Source of the DNA: Actinomycetota bacterium
GTDB taxonomy: Bacteria > Actinomycetota > Actinomycetes > S36-B12 > UBA5976
Reading direction: 5' to 3'
Assembly (NCBI GenBank): GCA_947452765.1
Contig: CANGDR010000005.1
Coordinates: 1-64,000, forward strand
Length of the DNA: 64,000 nt
Below the pieces are notes generated by a model. It did not search any database. It worked only from the letters and a program-made list of their open reading frames with translations, and was not told the DNA's origin. Numbering within the stretch: the first letter of the stretch is position 1; each line of letters begins with the position of its first letter. The position numbers and the translations under genes are program-made. Shown piece by piece: positions 44,794 through 54,272 of this stretch.

Positions 44794-45135
44794 TTAAGCG
44801 CGACGGTTTGGACGCCAGACCACAACTGCGGTCGATGGTCCCATAGCTTCGCGTAAGCGAATGTTCTCTTTAAGTGCTCGCTCAAGTTGTTCTTCAAGAA
44901 TCAGAATTCGCATAATTCCTGCAAGGGTTACGCCCTCGTTTGAGAGTTTGGTAACTTCCCGCAGGCGCTGGATATTGCGCAAGGAGTACAGTCGGTTGCG
45001 ACCTTCGGAACGGTCAGGGGAAACTAAGCCAAGCCGATCGTATTGCCGCAAAGTTTGTGGATGTAATCCGGCAAGTTGGGCAGCAACTGAAATTACGTAA
45101 ACCGGAACTTCGTCGTCATTTTCAAAATCAAGCAT
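44794..45135 (-). CDS. hspR: Heat-shock repressor HspR (MerR family)
   Basis: 113 aa from the ATG at 45135 (MLDFENDDEVPVYVIS). The MerR winged-helix domain is AAQLAGLHPQTLRQYDRLGLVSPDR with NRLYSLRNIQRLREV, and a coiled-coil-like tail (LEEQLERALKENIRLREAM). HspR represses the dnaK operon by binding HAIR sites with DnaK as corepressor; a HAIR site is found upstream of dnaK here. It overlaps the dnaJ 3' end by 8 nt. The ORF-track GTG at 45144 is a less likely start. Confidence 0.93.
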   Translation of the reverse strand: MLDFENDDEVPVYVISVAAQLAGLHPQTLRQYDRLGLVSPDRSEGRNRLYSLRNIQRLREVTKLSNEGVTLAGIMRILILEEQLERALKENIRLREAMGPSTAVVVWRPNRRA

Positions 45136-46096
45136 CAGACACACCCTTGTCGGACATGTTTCCAGTCTTACGCATTAGCTCTTCACGCGGATCGAAATCC
45201 GAAGTTGCAGCCGTGAATTCATCCAATGCTTTTTGGGCCGCATTCGAAAGGGCCTTTGGTACCGCGATATCTACTGAAACAATCAGGTCCCCTGATTTGT
45301 CTGGTCGAGTTACGCCCTTACCGCGAGCGCGGAATTTGGCGCCAGTCTTAGTTCCGGCTGGAATTCGAATTGTGACGGCAGGGCCATCAAGTACTGGAAC
45401 TTTAATGTCAGCACCATTCACTGCTTCATCAAAGCGAACTGGAACGACAACAGTTAAGTTGTCACCGTCACGACCAAAGACTGGGTGAGGCGCAACAGTT
45501 ACGTTGATAAAGAGGTCACCGGCCGATGCGCCTGGCTCACCTGCTTGGCCTTTTCCTTTAAGTCGAATGCGCTGATCGTTTTTAACACCAGCTGGAATAC
45601 GAGCTGAAATATTTCCAGTACTCAATCGCAGTGGCAGCGTCACACCTTGGATTGAGTTTTCGAATGAAATTGTTACTGACGTTTCTAAATCGGAACCTTT
45701 GCGTGGACCACGTTGCCGGCCGCCGCCAAATAGTCCGCCAAAAATATCCCCGAGGTCGCCCATGTTTTGGCCACCACCAAAGAGGTCTTCTACGTTTACG
45801 TTTTGGCCACCAGGAAAACCGCCGCCAGGTCCGCGCCGGGCGCCGCCCATTGGTCCGGATGCTCCGTAGCGTCTTGCTTCGTCATATTCGGCGCGACGCT
45901 TTGGATCGGAAACCACATCGTAGGCTTCACTAACAGCTTTGAACTTATCTTCGATCTTCTTATCTCCGGCATTTTTATCCGGGTGAAGGTCTTTGGCTAA
46001 TTTGCGATATGCCTTTTTAATTGCAGCAGCATCAGCATCTTTGGAAACACCAAGGATTTTGTAGTAATCCTTTTCATACAAATCTTTTGCACTCAT
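45128..46096 (-). CDS. DnaJ-family cochaperone without zinc finger
   Basis: 322 aa. J domain (about 10-75) with the catalytic HPD (KDLHPDKN), a Gly/Phe-rich stretch (GGAGGARRGPGGGFPGG, FGGGQNMGDLGDIFGGLFGGG), then two C-terminal beta domains (SDLETSVTISFENSIQGV, LPLRLSTGNISARIPAGV, and the second RGKGVTRPDKSGDLIVSV). No CxxCxGxG repeats are present, so it is type II (CbpA-like), unlike the zinc-finger DnaJ1 usual in actinobacterial dnaK operons. AAGGAG precedes the ATG. It stimulates DnaK ATPase. Confidence 0.93.
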   Translation of the reverse strand: MSAKDLYEKDYYKILGVSKDADAAAIKKAYRKLAKDLHPDKNAGDKKIEDKFKAVSEAYDVVSDPKRRAEYDEARRYGASGPMGGARRGPGGGFPGGQNVNVEDLFGGGQNMGDLGDIFGGLFGGGRQRGPRKGSDLETSVTISFENSIQGVTLPLRLSTGNISARIPAGVKNDQRIRLKGKGQAGEPGASAGDLFINVTVAPHPVFGRDGDNLTVVVPVRFDEAVNGADIKVPVLDGPAVTIRIPAGTKTGAKFRARGKGVTRPDKSGDLIVSVDIAVPKALSNAAQKALDEFTAATSDFDPREELMRKTGNMSDKGVSDA

Positions 46097-46125
46097 AGCG
46101 TCTCCTTTCGGATGTCGATTATTTG

Positions 46126-46686
46126 TTATTCGGCGTTAGCAGGTTCAGGATCGGCAACGCTGACAATTGCAGCACGAATTGTGCGGCCAGCGAATTCATA
46201 TCCTGGTTGAAACACATTGACACAGGTCGACTTAGTTACGTCGGCACTATATTCGTGTGAGATAGCTTCATGACGTGTTGGATCAAACTCATCGCCTGAT
46301 TCGCCAAAAGGCTTCATACCTAATCGACTAACTGTGGCCTCAAGTGCTTCGCCAACACTCTTGAATGCGCCTTCGAGTTCACCGTGGGTGCGAGCGCGAC
46401 CAATGTCATCAAGAACTGGCAATAGCTCTGACAACGTATTGGCCACCATTAGATCGCGAGCGGTTTCGCGATCTCGATCCACGCGCTTGCGGTAATTAGC
46501 AAACTCGGCTTGCAGGCGTTGTAAGTCCGCGGTTAATTCAGCGACTGGATCACTGGGCGATGCTGACTCCGAAGCCGAAGCTTCCTCGTCACCCGTTGGG
46601 GTGCGAGGAGCTCCGGTTTCTGGATCAAGCTTTCGCTTATCGGTGATCTTTACGCCCTCGGCTACGCCTTGGTCGTTGTCGCTCAT
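46126..46686 (-). CDS. grpE: Nucleotide exchange factor GrpE
   Basis: 186 aa. A disordered acidic N-terminus (about 1-45) is followed by a long coiled coil ([25 protein letters not shown]) and the four-helix/beta-wing domain ([41 protein letters not shown]). It releases ADP from DnaK. Its ATG overlaps the dnaK stop as ATGA. Confidence 0.96.
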   Translation of the reverse strand: MSDNDQGVAEGVKITDKRKLDPETGAPRTPTGDEEASASESASPSDPVAELTADLQRLQAEFANYRKRVDRDRETARDLMVANTLSELLPVLDDIGRARTHGELEGAFKSVGEALEATVSRLGMKPFGESGDEFDPTRHEAISHEYSADVTKSTCVNVFQPGYEFAGRTIRAAIVSVADPEPANAE

Positions 46687-48506
46687 ACCTTTTCGGTCTC
46701 GTCCACGATTTCGGCGTCTACAACATCGTCGTCACCATCGGCTGGTGCTTCGCCAGCTTCGTTCTGGGTGTTTGCGTACAACGCAGCACCTAGAGCTTGG
46801 CTTGCAGTTGCAACCTTTTCAACGGCAGCTTTGATTGCCTCGATGTTCTCACCAGCAATTGCAGCCTTAAGTTCAGCAAGCGGTTCATCTACATTTGCCT
46901 TGGCATCAGCTGGAACTTTGTCGCCGCTTTCCTCTAGGAACTTCTCGGTCTGGAAGACCAAGGATTCTGCCTGGTTACGCACTTCGGCTTCTTCACGACG
47001 CTGCCGATCTTCTTCAGCATGCGATTCCGCATCGGCCATCATGCGATCGATCTCTTCCTTAGAAAGAGCTCCACCACCAGTGATAGTCATGGACTGTTCC
47101 TTACCAGTTCCAAGATCCTTAGCTGAAACGTGCACGATACCGTTGGCATCGATGTCGAATGCAACTTCGATCTGTGGCACGTTACGTGGTGCCGGTGGCA
47201 AACCAGTTAGCTCGAAAGTTCCAAGCTTCTTGTTGTAAGCCGCCATTTCACGTTCGCCCTGGAAGACCTGGATCAAAACAGATGGCTGGTTATCTTCGGC
47301 AGTCGTGAAGATTTCCGAACGCTTGGTTGGGATCGTGGTGTTACGTTCGATCATCTTGGTCATGAGGCCGCCCTTGGTTTCAATACCAAGTGACAGTGGA
47401 GTCACATCAAGAAGTAGAACGTCCTTAACTTCACCCTTAAGTACGCCAGCCTGAAGCGCGGCGCCAACGGCAACTACTTCATCAGGGTTAACGCCCTTAT
47501 TAGGTTCGCGTCCGCCAGTTAGTTCCTTAACCAAATCGGTGACAGCAGGCATACGAGTTGAGCCACCAACGAGCACTACGTGATCGATGTCAGCAACTTT
47601 TACGCCAGCATCTTTAATGACCTGGTTAAACGGAGCCTTAGTGCGATCGATTAGGTCAACTGTCATCTTCTGGAAATCTGCACGAGTCAGAGTTACATCA
47701 AGGTGAAGTGGACCAGCATCGGATGCGGTGATGTAAGGCAAGTTGATGTTTGTCGACTGGGAAGACGACAATTCAATCTTTGCTTTTTCAGCACCTTCAC
47801 GAAGACGCTGTAGCGCAACCTTGTCAGCTGAAAGATCTACACCATTTGAGTTCTTGAATGTGGTGACCAAGTGATCAACTACGCGCTGATCCCAGTCATC
47901 GCCACCGAGGTTGTTATCGCCACTTGTAGCTTTAACTTCTACGATGCCTTCACCGATTTCAAGAAGTGAAACGTCGAACGTTCCACCACCAAGGTCGAAT
48001 ACTAGAATCGTCTGATCCTTGTCGCCCTTGTCCAAGCCGTATGCCAAAGCAGCAGCAGTTGGCTCGTTAACGATCCGGAGTACGTTCAGACCCGCGATCT
48101 GACCAGCATCCTTTGTTGCTTGACGCTGGGCGTCATTGAAGTAAGCCGGGACAGTGATAACTGCATCAGTTACTGTGTCGCCAAGGTAAGCCTCTGCATC
48201 ACGCTTTAGCTTCTGCAAAATGCGAGCAGAGATTTCCTGCGCGTTGTACTTCTTGCCGTCGATGTCGACGTTCCATGTGGTGTCACCCATGTGACGCTTC
48301 ACAGAACGGATCGTGCGGTCTACGTTGGTGACAGCCTGGCGCTTGGCAACTTCGCCAACCAGAACTTCACCATTCTTTGCGAATGCGACAACACTCGGTG
48401 TGGTGCGTGCGCCTTCTGCGTTTGCAATAACGGTGGGTTCGCCACCTTCTAATACTGAGACCACCGAGTTAGTGGTTCCCAGGTCGATACCTACGGCTTT
48501 AGCCAT
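46683..48506 (-). CDS. dnaK: Molecular chaperone DnaK (Hsp70)
   Basis: 607 aa. The ATPase domain begins [21 protein letters not shown] and has [18 protein letters not shown]; the linker [16 protein letters not shown] and the substrate-binding domain follow. The acidic C-terminus ends [23 protein letters not shown] site 7 nt before the ATG drives strong translation. It is first in dnaK-grpE-dnaJ-hspR, with the HAIR operator upstream. Confidence 0.98.
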   Translation of the reverse strand: MAKAVGIDLGTTNSVVSVLEGGEPTVIANAEGARTTPSVVAFAKNGEVLVGEVAKRQAVTNVDRTIRSVKRHMGDTTWNVDIDGKKYNAQEISARILQKLKRDAEAYLGDTVTDAVITVPAYFNDAQRQATKDAGQIAGLNVLRIVNEPTAAALAYGLDKGDKDQTILVFDLGGGTFDVSLLEIGEGIVEVKATSGDNNLGGDDWDQRVVDHLVTTFKNSNGVDLSADKVALQRLREGAEKAKIELSSSQSTNINLPYITASDAGPLHLDVTLTRADFQKMTVDLIDRTKAPFNQVIKDAGVKVADIDHVVLVGGSTRMPAVTDLVKELTGGREPNKGVNPDEVVAVGAALQAGVLKGEVKDVLLLDVTPLSLGIETKGGLMTKMIERNTTIPTKRSEIFTTAEDNQPSVLIQVFQGEREMAAYNKKLGTFELTGLPPAPRNVPQIEVAFDIDANGIVHVSAKDLGTGKEQSMTITGGGALSKEEIDRMMADAESHAEEDRQRREEAEVRNQAESLVFQTEKFLEESGDKVPADAKANVDEPLAELKAAIAGENIEAIKAAVEKVATASQALGAALYANTQNEAGEAPADGDDDVVDAEIVDETEKV

Positions 48507-48584
48507 TTTGTTTCCTCCAAGAAAGGGTGTTCCGCCCTAAGTCATACCCGACTCATCGCACCTGAAACCTCTGGCATCAGATAC

Positions 48585-48605
48585 CTTGAGTCGGGTCGGC
48601 TCAAG
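48585..48605. promoter_or_regulatory. HAIR operator (HspR-binding inverted repeat)
   Basis: CTTGAGT-N7-GCTCAAG, one base off the HAIR consensus CTTGAGT-N7-ACTCAAG. It lies about 80 nt upstream of dnaK on the minus strand. HspR, encoded as the last chaperone gene of the operon, would bind here and close a feedback loop. Confidence 0.88.
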
Positions 48606-48676
48606 GACATTAATCATAACCCATAAGGGCGCATGCTTATTCCCAGCCCGAATTCTGTGGATAACTAGGGCTCGAA

Positions 48677-48682
48677 TAGCCT
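48677..48682 (+). promoter_or_regulatory. -10 element, probable leaderless start of the 48689 gene
   Basis: TAGCCT followed by TATTTC and the ATG at 48689. Confidence 0.5.
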
Positions 48683-48688
48683 TATTTC

Positions 48689-49747
48689 ATGCGCGTAGCC
48701 CAGTTTGATGCCTTTGGTAGCCCTTTATATATAGCCGAACGGGATATGCCTGTTGCTAGGCCACATGGCGTTGTCATAAAGGTTGAAGCCACCGGACTTT
48801 GCCGCAGTGATTGGCACGGCTGGCAAGGCCACGATTCGGACATCACTGAACTGCCACATGTTCCTGGACACGAATTTGCTGGCGTAATTTTCGAAGTGGG
48901 CTCGGATGTAAAAGATTGGAAAGTCGGCGATCGAGTAACCGTGCCGTTTGTTTGCGGTTGCGGTGAATGTATCGACTGCCTAAATGGCAATGCCCAGGTT
49001 TGCCTGTATCAATGGCAGCCAGGATTCAATGGCCCGGGATCCTTTGCCGAGTATGTGCGCATCCCACAAGCTGATTTCAATGTGGTGGCGCTTCCTGATT
49101 CGATGTCGTTTGAAACTGCTGCTGCTTTAGGTTGCCGGTTTGCTACCTCATATAGAGCAGTCATTCAGGTTGGCAAGGTCCAATCCGGCGAAACGGTTGC
49201 TGTGTTTGGTTGCGGTGGGGTTGGACTGGCAGCGATCATGATCGCAAAATCGCGCGGGGCAATAGTTATTGGTATTGACACTTCAAATGGTGCACGCGAT
49301 CGAGCTCGCTTGGCTGGTGCTGATTATGTACTTGATTCCGATCACGATGATGTCGTTAAAGATATTAAGAAGCTGGTTCCTGCGGGAGCAGATTTAACAG
49401 TTGATGCGTTAGGCAGCGTGCAAACTAGTCGCCTAGCGGTCGAGTCGCTTCGTCGCTTAGGTCGCCATGTTCAAGTTGGCCTGCTGCCACCCGCCCAGAT
49501 TGGTGACCATGCCACAATTCCAATGCACGTCGTAATTGGGCGCGAACTTTCAATCATGGGAAGTCACGGGATGGCTGCCGCAAGTTACCCAGAAATGTTT
49601 GCCGACATTACCTCTGGCCAACTCCGCCCTGACACATTGGTTGAACGCATGATTTCCTTGGATGAAGTTCCAGCAGCCCTAGAACAATTGGGCAAGAATC
49701 CATTGCCGGGTATCACCATAATCAAGCCTTCGATGTTGCTAGCCTGA
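48689..49747 (+). CDS. Zinc-dependent alcohol dehydrogenase (MDR family)
   Basis: 352 aa. Catalytic zinc ligands sit in LCRSDWHGW and VPGHEFAG; the structural zinc uses CGCGECIDCLNGNAQVC (about 93-109). The cofactor loop is VFGCGGVGLAAIMIAKS. It oxidises an alcohol or reduces an aldehyde with NAD(P); substrate not known. It is followed 4 nt later by the MalY-type gene, although that has its own -10 as well. Confidence 0.92.
   Translation: MRVAQFDAFGSPLYIAERDMPVARPHGVVIKVEATGLCRSDWHGWQGHDSDITELPHVPGHEFAGVIFEVGSDVKDWKVGDRVTVPFVCGCGECIDCLNGNAQVCLYQWQPGFNGPGSFAEYVRIPQADFNVVALPDSMSFETAAALGCRFATSYRAVIQVGKVQSGETVAVFGCGGVGLAAIMIAKSRGAIVIGIDTSNGARDRARLAGADYVLDSDHDDVVKDIKKLVPAGADLTVDALGSVQTSRLAVESLRRLGRHVQVGLLPPAQIGDHATIPMHVVIGRELSIMGSHGMAAASYPEMFADITSGQLRPDTLVERMISLDEVPAALEQLGKNPLPGITIIKPSMLLA
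49740..49745 (+). promoter_or_regulatory. -10 element for a second, internal leaderless promoter before the MalY-type gene
   Basis: TAGCCT overlaps the last codons of the upstream dehydrogenase and is followed by 6 nt and the ATG at 49752. The element fits the common pattern here, but readthrough from upstream would also work. Confidence 0.4.
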
Positions 49748-49751
49748 AGCC

Positions 49752-50900
49752 ATGGTTCGGGTTAAAGCAGATTCTTTAAGTGAGTTACGTCAGCGACGTA
49801 GCGCAAAGTGGCGTTCATTTCCTGAAGATGTGCTGCCGCTTCCGGTCGCCGAAATGGATTACCCATTAGCTAAGCCGATTAAAAAGACGCTGATCGACAT
49901 GATCGAACGTTCCGATACTGGCTACTCCGGAATTGTGCCAGAGCTAACGACTGCATTTGCCAACTATGCAAAACGTAATTGGAATTGGGAAGTAAATGCT
50001 GAGCAGTTTCACTTAGCAACCGATGTCGGTGTCGCTGGAGTTGAAGTGCTTCGTCTTTTCACCCAAGCAGGCGACACTGTTGTTGTTAACTCACCGGTCT
50101 ATTTGAACTTTTTTACCTGGATTAAAGAAGTTCATTGCGAAGTTAAAGATGTGCCACTGTTACATGTTGGCGATCAATGGGCACTGGATGCTTCTGGCTT
50201 GGAAGCAGCATTTGCTGCGGGCGCCAAGGTTTACCTCTTATGTCACCCACACAATCCAGTTGGACATGTATTTACTAAAGCGGAATTAGAAAAAGTCGCT
50301 GAGTTAGCCAAACGCTACAACGTCTTAGTTATTAGTGATGAAATCCATGCCCCACTTATTTTTTCCGAATCAGAATTCATTCCCTACTTGGCATTGAATT
50401 ACGCAGCGCGGGAAACTGGTGTCTGTATTACTTCCGCTTCGAAGTCTTGGAACCTAGCTGGTTTGAAGTGTGCTCAAATAATTTCTGATGATCCGAAAAT
50501 TCACGATGTGTTGCAGGGTTTGCCAATTGCAATCCCATGGCGCACATCCATCCTTGGTGCCTGGGCTAGCGTTGCCGCTTACGACGAGGGCGAAGAGTGG
50601 TTAGCGGCCGTAATCAGAAACATTGATGAGAACCGCCACTACTTGAAGAAGCTGATTGATAAGCACTTGCCGAAAGCTAAGTATTCAATTCCGAATAGCA
50701 CGTATCTTGCCTGGATTGATTTGAGTGCTTACGAATTAGAAGATGTCGCTGCCTTGCTACTGGATAAGGGTCGCGTTGCCCTTAACAATGGTTGTGACTT
50801 TGGTGTTACCGGTCATAATTTTGTGCGGATGAATCTGGCAACTAGTAAAGAAATTCTTAAAGAAGCTGTGAAGCGCATGGCTTCCGTTCTAGAAGCTTAA
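49752..50900 (+). CDS. PLP-dependent C-S lyase/aminotransferase (MalY/PatB type)
   Basis: 382 aa, fold-type I. LPLPVAEMDYPLAKPI near the N-terminus is the MalY/PatB signature. CHPHNPVGHVFTKAEL, VISDEIHAPLIF and the Schiff-base Lys in TSASKSWNLAGLKCA follow. These enzymes cleave cystathionine or cysteine C-S bonds and may also act as aminotransferases. It sits between an alcohol dehydrogenase and a VOC protein with no other sulfur genes nearby. Confidence 0.9.
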   Translation: MVRVKADSLSELRQRRSAKWRSFPEDVLPLPVAEMDYPLAKPIKKTLIDMIERSDTGYSGIVPELTTAFANYAKRNWNWEVNAEQFHLATDVGVAGVEVLRLFTQAGDTVVVNSPVYLNFFTWIKEVHCEVKDVPLLHVGDQWALDASGLEAAFAAGAKVYLLCHPHNPVGHVFTKAELEKVAELAKRYNVLVISDEIHAPLIFSESEFIPYLALNYAARETGVCITSASKSWNLAGLKCAQIISDDPKIHDVLQGLPIAIPWRTSILGAWASVAAYDEGEEWLAAVIRNIDENRHYLKKLIDKHLPKAKYSIPNSTYLAWIDLSAYELEDVAALLLDKGRVALNNGCDFGVTGHNFVRMNLATSKEILKEAVKRMASVLEA

Positions 50901-50909
50901 GTACCTGTA

Positions 50910-51302
50910 ATGGCTCACTTAGGAATGATCGCTGTAGTTGTCGACAACTATGACGATGCAATCGAGTACTACACGACGGCACTTGGCTTCACACTGGTTG
51001 AAGATACCAAGATGTCAGAAACCAAACGTTGGGTAGTCGTTGCTCCAGATCCAGACCAAGGTGCCGCTTTACTTCTCGCAGAAGCCACAACTCCAGAGCA
51101 GGTTGCAGCCATTGGAAATCAATCTGGTGGTCGAGTTATGTTCTTTATTTACACTGACAATTTCGATCGCGACTATGCCCGAATGGCGCAGCACAATGTT
51201 GCATTCACCGAAGAACCGCGTAATGAAGACTTTGGCAAAGTGGTGGTGTTCGCCGATAAGTATGGAAACAAGTGGGACTTTATCGAGCGGAAGCCAAACT
51301 AA
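50910..51302 (+). CDS. VOC-superfamily (glyoxalase/bleomycin-resistance-like) protein
   Basis: 130-aa beta-alpha-beta-beta-beta protein. Two VOC halves are visible (MIAVVVDNYDDAIEYYTTALGF and VMFFIYTDNFDRDYARMAQHNVAF), ending VVVFADKYGNKWDFIERK. It may be a glyoxalase-like lyase or dioxygenase; metal ligands are not certain and the substrate is unknown. It ends 2 nt before the ogt start. Confidence 0.9.
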   Translation: MAHLGMIAVVVDNYDDAIEYYTTALGFTLVEDTKMSETKRWVVVAPDPDQGAALLLAEATTPEQVAAIGNQSGGRVMFFIYTDNFDRDYARMAQHNVAFTEEPRNEDFGKVVVFADKYGNKWDFIERKPN

Positions 51303-51304
51303 CA

Positions 51305-51814
51305 ATGTCAAATATCTTGGGCTACGAAATCAAAACTCCTTGGGGTCCAATTGCAACTTTTGTTGATGTGACAAAAGAACCAGTCGTTGTTGCAGCCGCT
51401 TTTAGTGACATCCCGAAGTTCTTGAAAAAGGCTGGACAGAAACTCGACATTGTGGAATTCAAAACTGATGCCAAGCTTGCTGGCGTAACTCAGGCAGTTA
51501 AATCCTGGATTGATGGCGACGTAAATGCTTTCAATACTTTGAAAGTTCGTCAGCCGGGTGGTGAATTCACTCAGGAAGTTTGGAAAGCACTTCGCAAAGT
51601 TAGAGGTGGCACTGTTATTAGTTATGCGGACTTGGCTGCGAAAGCGGGTCGACCACTTGCAGTGAGAGCTGCTGGAACTGCAATGGCTGCAAACCTGATT
51701 GCGCCGATTGTTCCGTGCCATCGGGTAGTAAAGACTGGCGGCGCACTGGGAAACTATGGATTTGGCGTGGACCTAAAAGCAAAGCTTCTTGTGCACGAAG
51801 GTGTTGAACTCTAG
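51305..51814 (+). CDS. ogt: Methylated-DNA-protein cysteine methyltransferase
   Basis: 169 aa from the ATG at 51305 (MSNILGYEIKTPWGPI). The acceptor cysteine lies in IVPCHRVVKTGG, and FTQEVWKALRKVRGGTVISYADLA forms the DNA-recognition helix-turn-helix. It removes alkyl groups from O6-alkylguanine in a suicide reaction. The ORF-track start at 51272 lies inside the VOC gene and is rejected. Confidence 0.94.
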   Translation: MSNILGYEIKTPWGPIATFVDVTKEPVVVAAAFSDIPKFLKKAGQKLDIVEFKTDAKLAGVTQAVKSWIDGDVNAFNTLKVRQPGGEFTQEVWKALRKVRGGTVISYADLAAKAGRPLAVRAAGTAMAANLIAPIVPCHRVVKTGGALGNYGFGVDLKAKLLVHEGVEL

Positions 51815-51821
51815 AGCCACC

Positions 51822-51827
51822 TATCCT
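51822..51827 (+). promoter_or_regulatory. -10 element, probable leaderless start of the 51834 gene
   Basis: TATCCT followed by TAATAG and the GTG at 51834. Confidence 0.5.
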
Positions 51828-51833
51828 TAATAG

Positions 51834-52400
51834 GTGCAGGAACTTTTAATCGTTGCGGCAGTTGTATTTGGAATCAACATCTTGCCTGCCTTCGCACCAC
51901 CAACTTGGACTGTGCTCGCCTATTTTGCCCTGACACAACATCTTCCAATGGCAGCACTGATAGTTATAGGGGTGATTTCGGCCTCAGCTGGTAGATGGGT
52001 ACTTGCAAATATGTTTCGGCGCTACCGAAATAAATTACCCGCATCGTATGTGGCAAATATGGAAAATGCGGCTACTCACCTGACCAAATCCCAGAATCAC
52101 ACACGCGCGCTTCTGGCATTATTTTTGATTTCACCGCTTTCATCTGCGCAACTTTTTGAAGCGGCTGGGATTATGAAGTCGATAGCCCTGCGCCCACTGG
52201 TTGCTGCATTCGCCGCCGGACGGACCGTGACTTATAGCGTTACCGTGACTGGGGCAAATGCCGTGGCAACCTCATCATTTGGTGAATTGCTGACTAAGTC
52301 GCTGACTTCACCTGGAGCGATCGCGCTCCAGATTTCAATGATCGTAGGTCTTGTTTTACTGGGCACGATCAAGTGGACACCGCACACTCCAGTATCCTGA
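51834..52400 (+). CDS. Integral membrane protein, possibly VTT/DedA-related
   Basis: 188 aa with about four to five hydrophobic segments (3-20, 24-50, 92-110, 120-142, 165-182). LLALFLISPLSSAQLFEAAGIMKSIALRPLVAAFAAGRTVTYSVTV recalls VTT-domain proteins of the DedA group, but the similarity is weak. Function unknown. The GTG start is supported by the -10 at 51822. Confidence 0.75.
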   Translation: MQELLIVAAVVFGINILPAFAPPTWTVLAYFALTQHLPMAALIVIGVISASAGRWVLANMFRRYRNKLPASYVANMENAATHLTKSQNHTRALLALFLISPLSSAQLFEAAGIMKSIALRPLVAAFAAGRTVTYSVTVTGANAVATSSFGELLTKSLTSPGAIALQISMIVGLVLLGTIKWTPHTPVS

Positions 52401-52421
52401 AATTCCACACTAGGAGAGCAA

Positions 52422-53465
52422 ATGTCACGAACTTTGGGTTATGCCGCACAGGTTGCCAACGGAAAATTGGAGCCATGGGAATTTGAGCGTCGCGAAGTTC
52501 GCCCGAATGACATTGCGATAGATATTGAATTCGCCGGAATTTGCCATTCTGATATTCACCAAGTCCGCGAAGAATGGGGAACTGCACAATTTCCGATGGT
52601 CCCAGGTCACGAAATCGTGGGTACTGTTACTGCAGTTGGTTCCGATGTGACCAAATTCAAAGTTGGCGACATCGCAGGAATTGGGTGCTTCGTTGATTCC
52701 TGTGGCGAATGTGAATATTGCGTTGCTGGCAATGATCACTGGTGTCTGGATAATTCCGCTTACACATACAACGGCATGGAACGTGATGGCGTTACTCCTA
52801 CCTATGGTGGCTACTCAAAGCAGATCGTAGTTAAAGCAGACTATGCCTTACACATTCCAGCAAATCTAGATCGCGCCGGAGCCGCACCGCTTCTTTGTGC
52901 TGGTGTGACAACTTTTTCACCACTTCGTCATTGGAACGCAGGTCCCGGAAAGAAAGTTGCTGTTATGGGACTTGGTGGACTTGGGCACATGGCAGTCAAG
53001 ATTGCCGTTGCTATGGGTGCAGATGTGACAGTTATGAGTCACAGCGAAAGTAAGCGGGATGACGCACTTGGCATGGGAGCCCACAATTTTGTGGTTACAT
53101 CCGACAAAGAAGCCTTAAAGAAGTTGGCAAATACTTTCGACATCATTATTAATACAGTGTCCGCGGACATTGAACTTCGCCGTTACATTGGAACTCTTCG
53201 GCAATGGGGTTCACTAGTTGTTGTTGGCGCGCCAAGCTCGCCGTATTCAATCGATGGCGGTATCTTGATGGGCCGCCAGTTGAGTCTTTCGGGTTCCAAT
53301 ATTGGAAGCATCAAGGAAACCCAAGAGATGCTGGATTTCTGTGGTGAGCACAATATCGTCAGCGACATCGAAATTATCTCGGCTGCCAAGATAAATGAGG
53401 CTTACGAGCGGGTAGTTAATAGTGATGTTCGCTACCGTTTTGTCATCGATACCGCAACGATTTAG
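52422..53465 (+). CDS. NADP-dependent alcohol dehydrogenase (YahK/CAD type)
   Basis: 347 aa zinc MDR enzyme of the cinnamyl-alcohol-dehydrogenase subgroup. Ligands appear in CHSDIHQV and PGHEIVG; CGECEYCVAGNDHWC (structural zinc); cofactor loop VMGLGGLGHMAVKIAVAMG. It most likely reduces aldehydes with NADPH. AGGAG precedes the ATG. It is followed by an SDR gene with its own -10. Confidence 0.93.
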   Translation: MSRTLGYAAQVANGKLEPWEFERREVRPNDIAIDIEFAGICHSDIHQVREEWGTAQFPMVPGHEIVGTVTAVGSDVTKFKVGDIAGIGCFVDSCGECEYCVAGNDHWCLDNSAYTYNGMERDGVTPTYGGYSKQIVVKADYALHIPANLDRAGAAPLLCAGVTTFSPLRHWNAGPGKKVAVMGLGGLGHMAVKIAVAMGADVTVMSHSESKRDDALGMGAHNFVVTSDKEALKKLANTFDIIINTVSADIELRRYIGTLRQWGSLVVVGAPSSPYSIDGGILMGRQLSLSGSNIGSIKETQEMLDFCGEHNIVSDIEIISAAKINEAYERVVNSDVRYRFVIDTATI

Positions 53466-53471
53466 TACGCT
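53466..53471 (+). promoter_or_regulatory. -10 element, probable leaderless start of the 53478 SDR gene
   Basis: TACGCT followed by CGCGGT and the ATG at 53478. It begins 1 nt after the stop codon of the preceding gene. Confidence 0.45.
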
Positions 53472-53477
53472 CGCGGT

Positions 53478-54233
53478 ATGACTAATCGACGCAATGTTCT
53501 AGTAACTGGTGGCTCTCGTGGAATTGGCGCTGCTGTTGCAAAACACTTTGCCCAACAGGGTGACCGAATTGCAATTCATTACAGTTCCGCGAAATCCAAA
53601 GCCGACGACGTCTTAACGACATTGCCTGGCGAAGGTCACATCGTTACCCAAGCAGACTTGCGAGATGCAGCTGCCGTCAAAACCATGGTTGACGAAGTGG
53701 CCGCAGACTTTGGCCAGATCGACGTTCTGATCAATAACGCAGGTGTTTTCTTTGATCACCCGATTGAATCTTCGAGTTATGAAGTTTGGCAAGAGGCTTG
53801 GGCAGACACCCTTGGTGTGAACTTAGTAGGAGCTGCGAACGTAACTTGGTGCGCGCTACAACACATGCCACGACATGGAACTTCCCGAATCGTGAACGTC
53901 GGTTCCCGTGGTGCTTTCCGCGGTGAACCAGTTAGTCCTGCCTACGGCGCGAGTAAAGCTGCAATCGTCGCATTCGGTCAATCCATTGCAAAGGCGTTGG
54001 CACCGGAAGGAATTGGCGTAACAACTTTGGCACCAGGCTTTGTCGATACTGAAATGGCAGCGACATTGCTGGACGGTCCTACTGGGGATGATATTCGCAA
54101 TCAAAGCCCATTTGGCCGAGTTGCAGACCCAGACGAACTTGCCCGCGCAATCTATTTCTTGGCATCTGCTGATGCGGAATGGGCAAGCGGTGCCGTACTT
54201 GATTTCAATGGTGCTTCTTACCTACGGATGTAA
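53478..54233 (+). CDS. Short-chain dehydrogenase/reductase (FabG-like)
   Basis: 251 aa. VTGGSRGIGAAVAKHFAQQG (coenzyme loop), NNAGVF, and catalytic YGASKAA are present; LAPGFVDTEMA is typical of FabG-like SDRs. It probably reduces or oxidises a 3-oxo or hydroxy substrate. It lies next to a carboxymuconolactone decarboxylase-like gene. Confidence 0.92.
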   Translation: MTNRRNVLVTGGSRGIGAAVAKHFAQQGDRIAIHYSSAKSKADDVLTTLPGEGHIVTQADLRDAAAVKTMVDEVAADFGQIDVLINNAGVFFDHPIESSSYEVWQEAWADTLGVNLVGAANVTWCALQHMPRHGTSRIVNVGSRGAFRGEPVSPAYGASKAAIVAFGQSIAKALAPEGIGVTTLAPGFVDTEMAATLLDGPTGDDIRNQSPFGRVADPDELARAIYFLASADAEWASGAVLDFNGASYLRM

Positions 54234-54272
54234 TTTTCAAAATCAAATAAGAAACAAATAAGAGGAGTTCAG

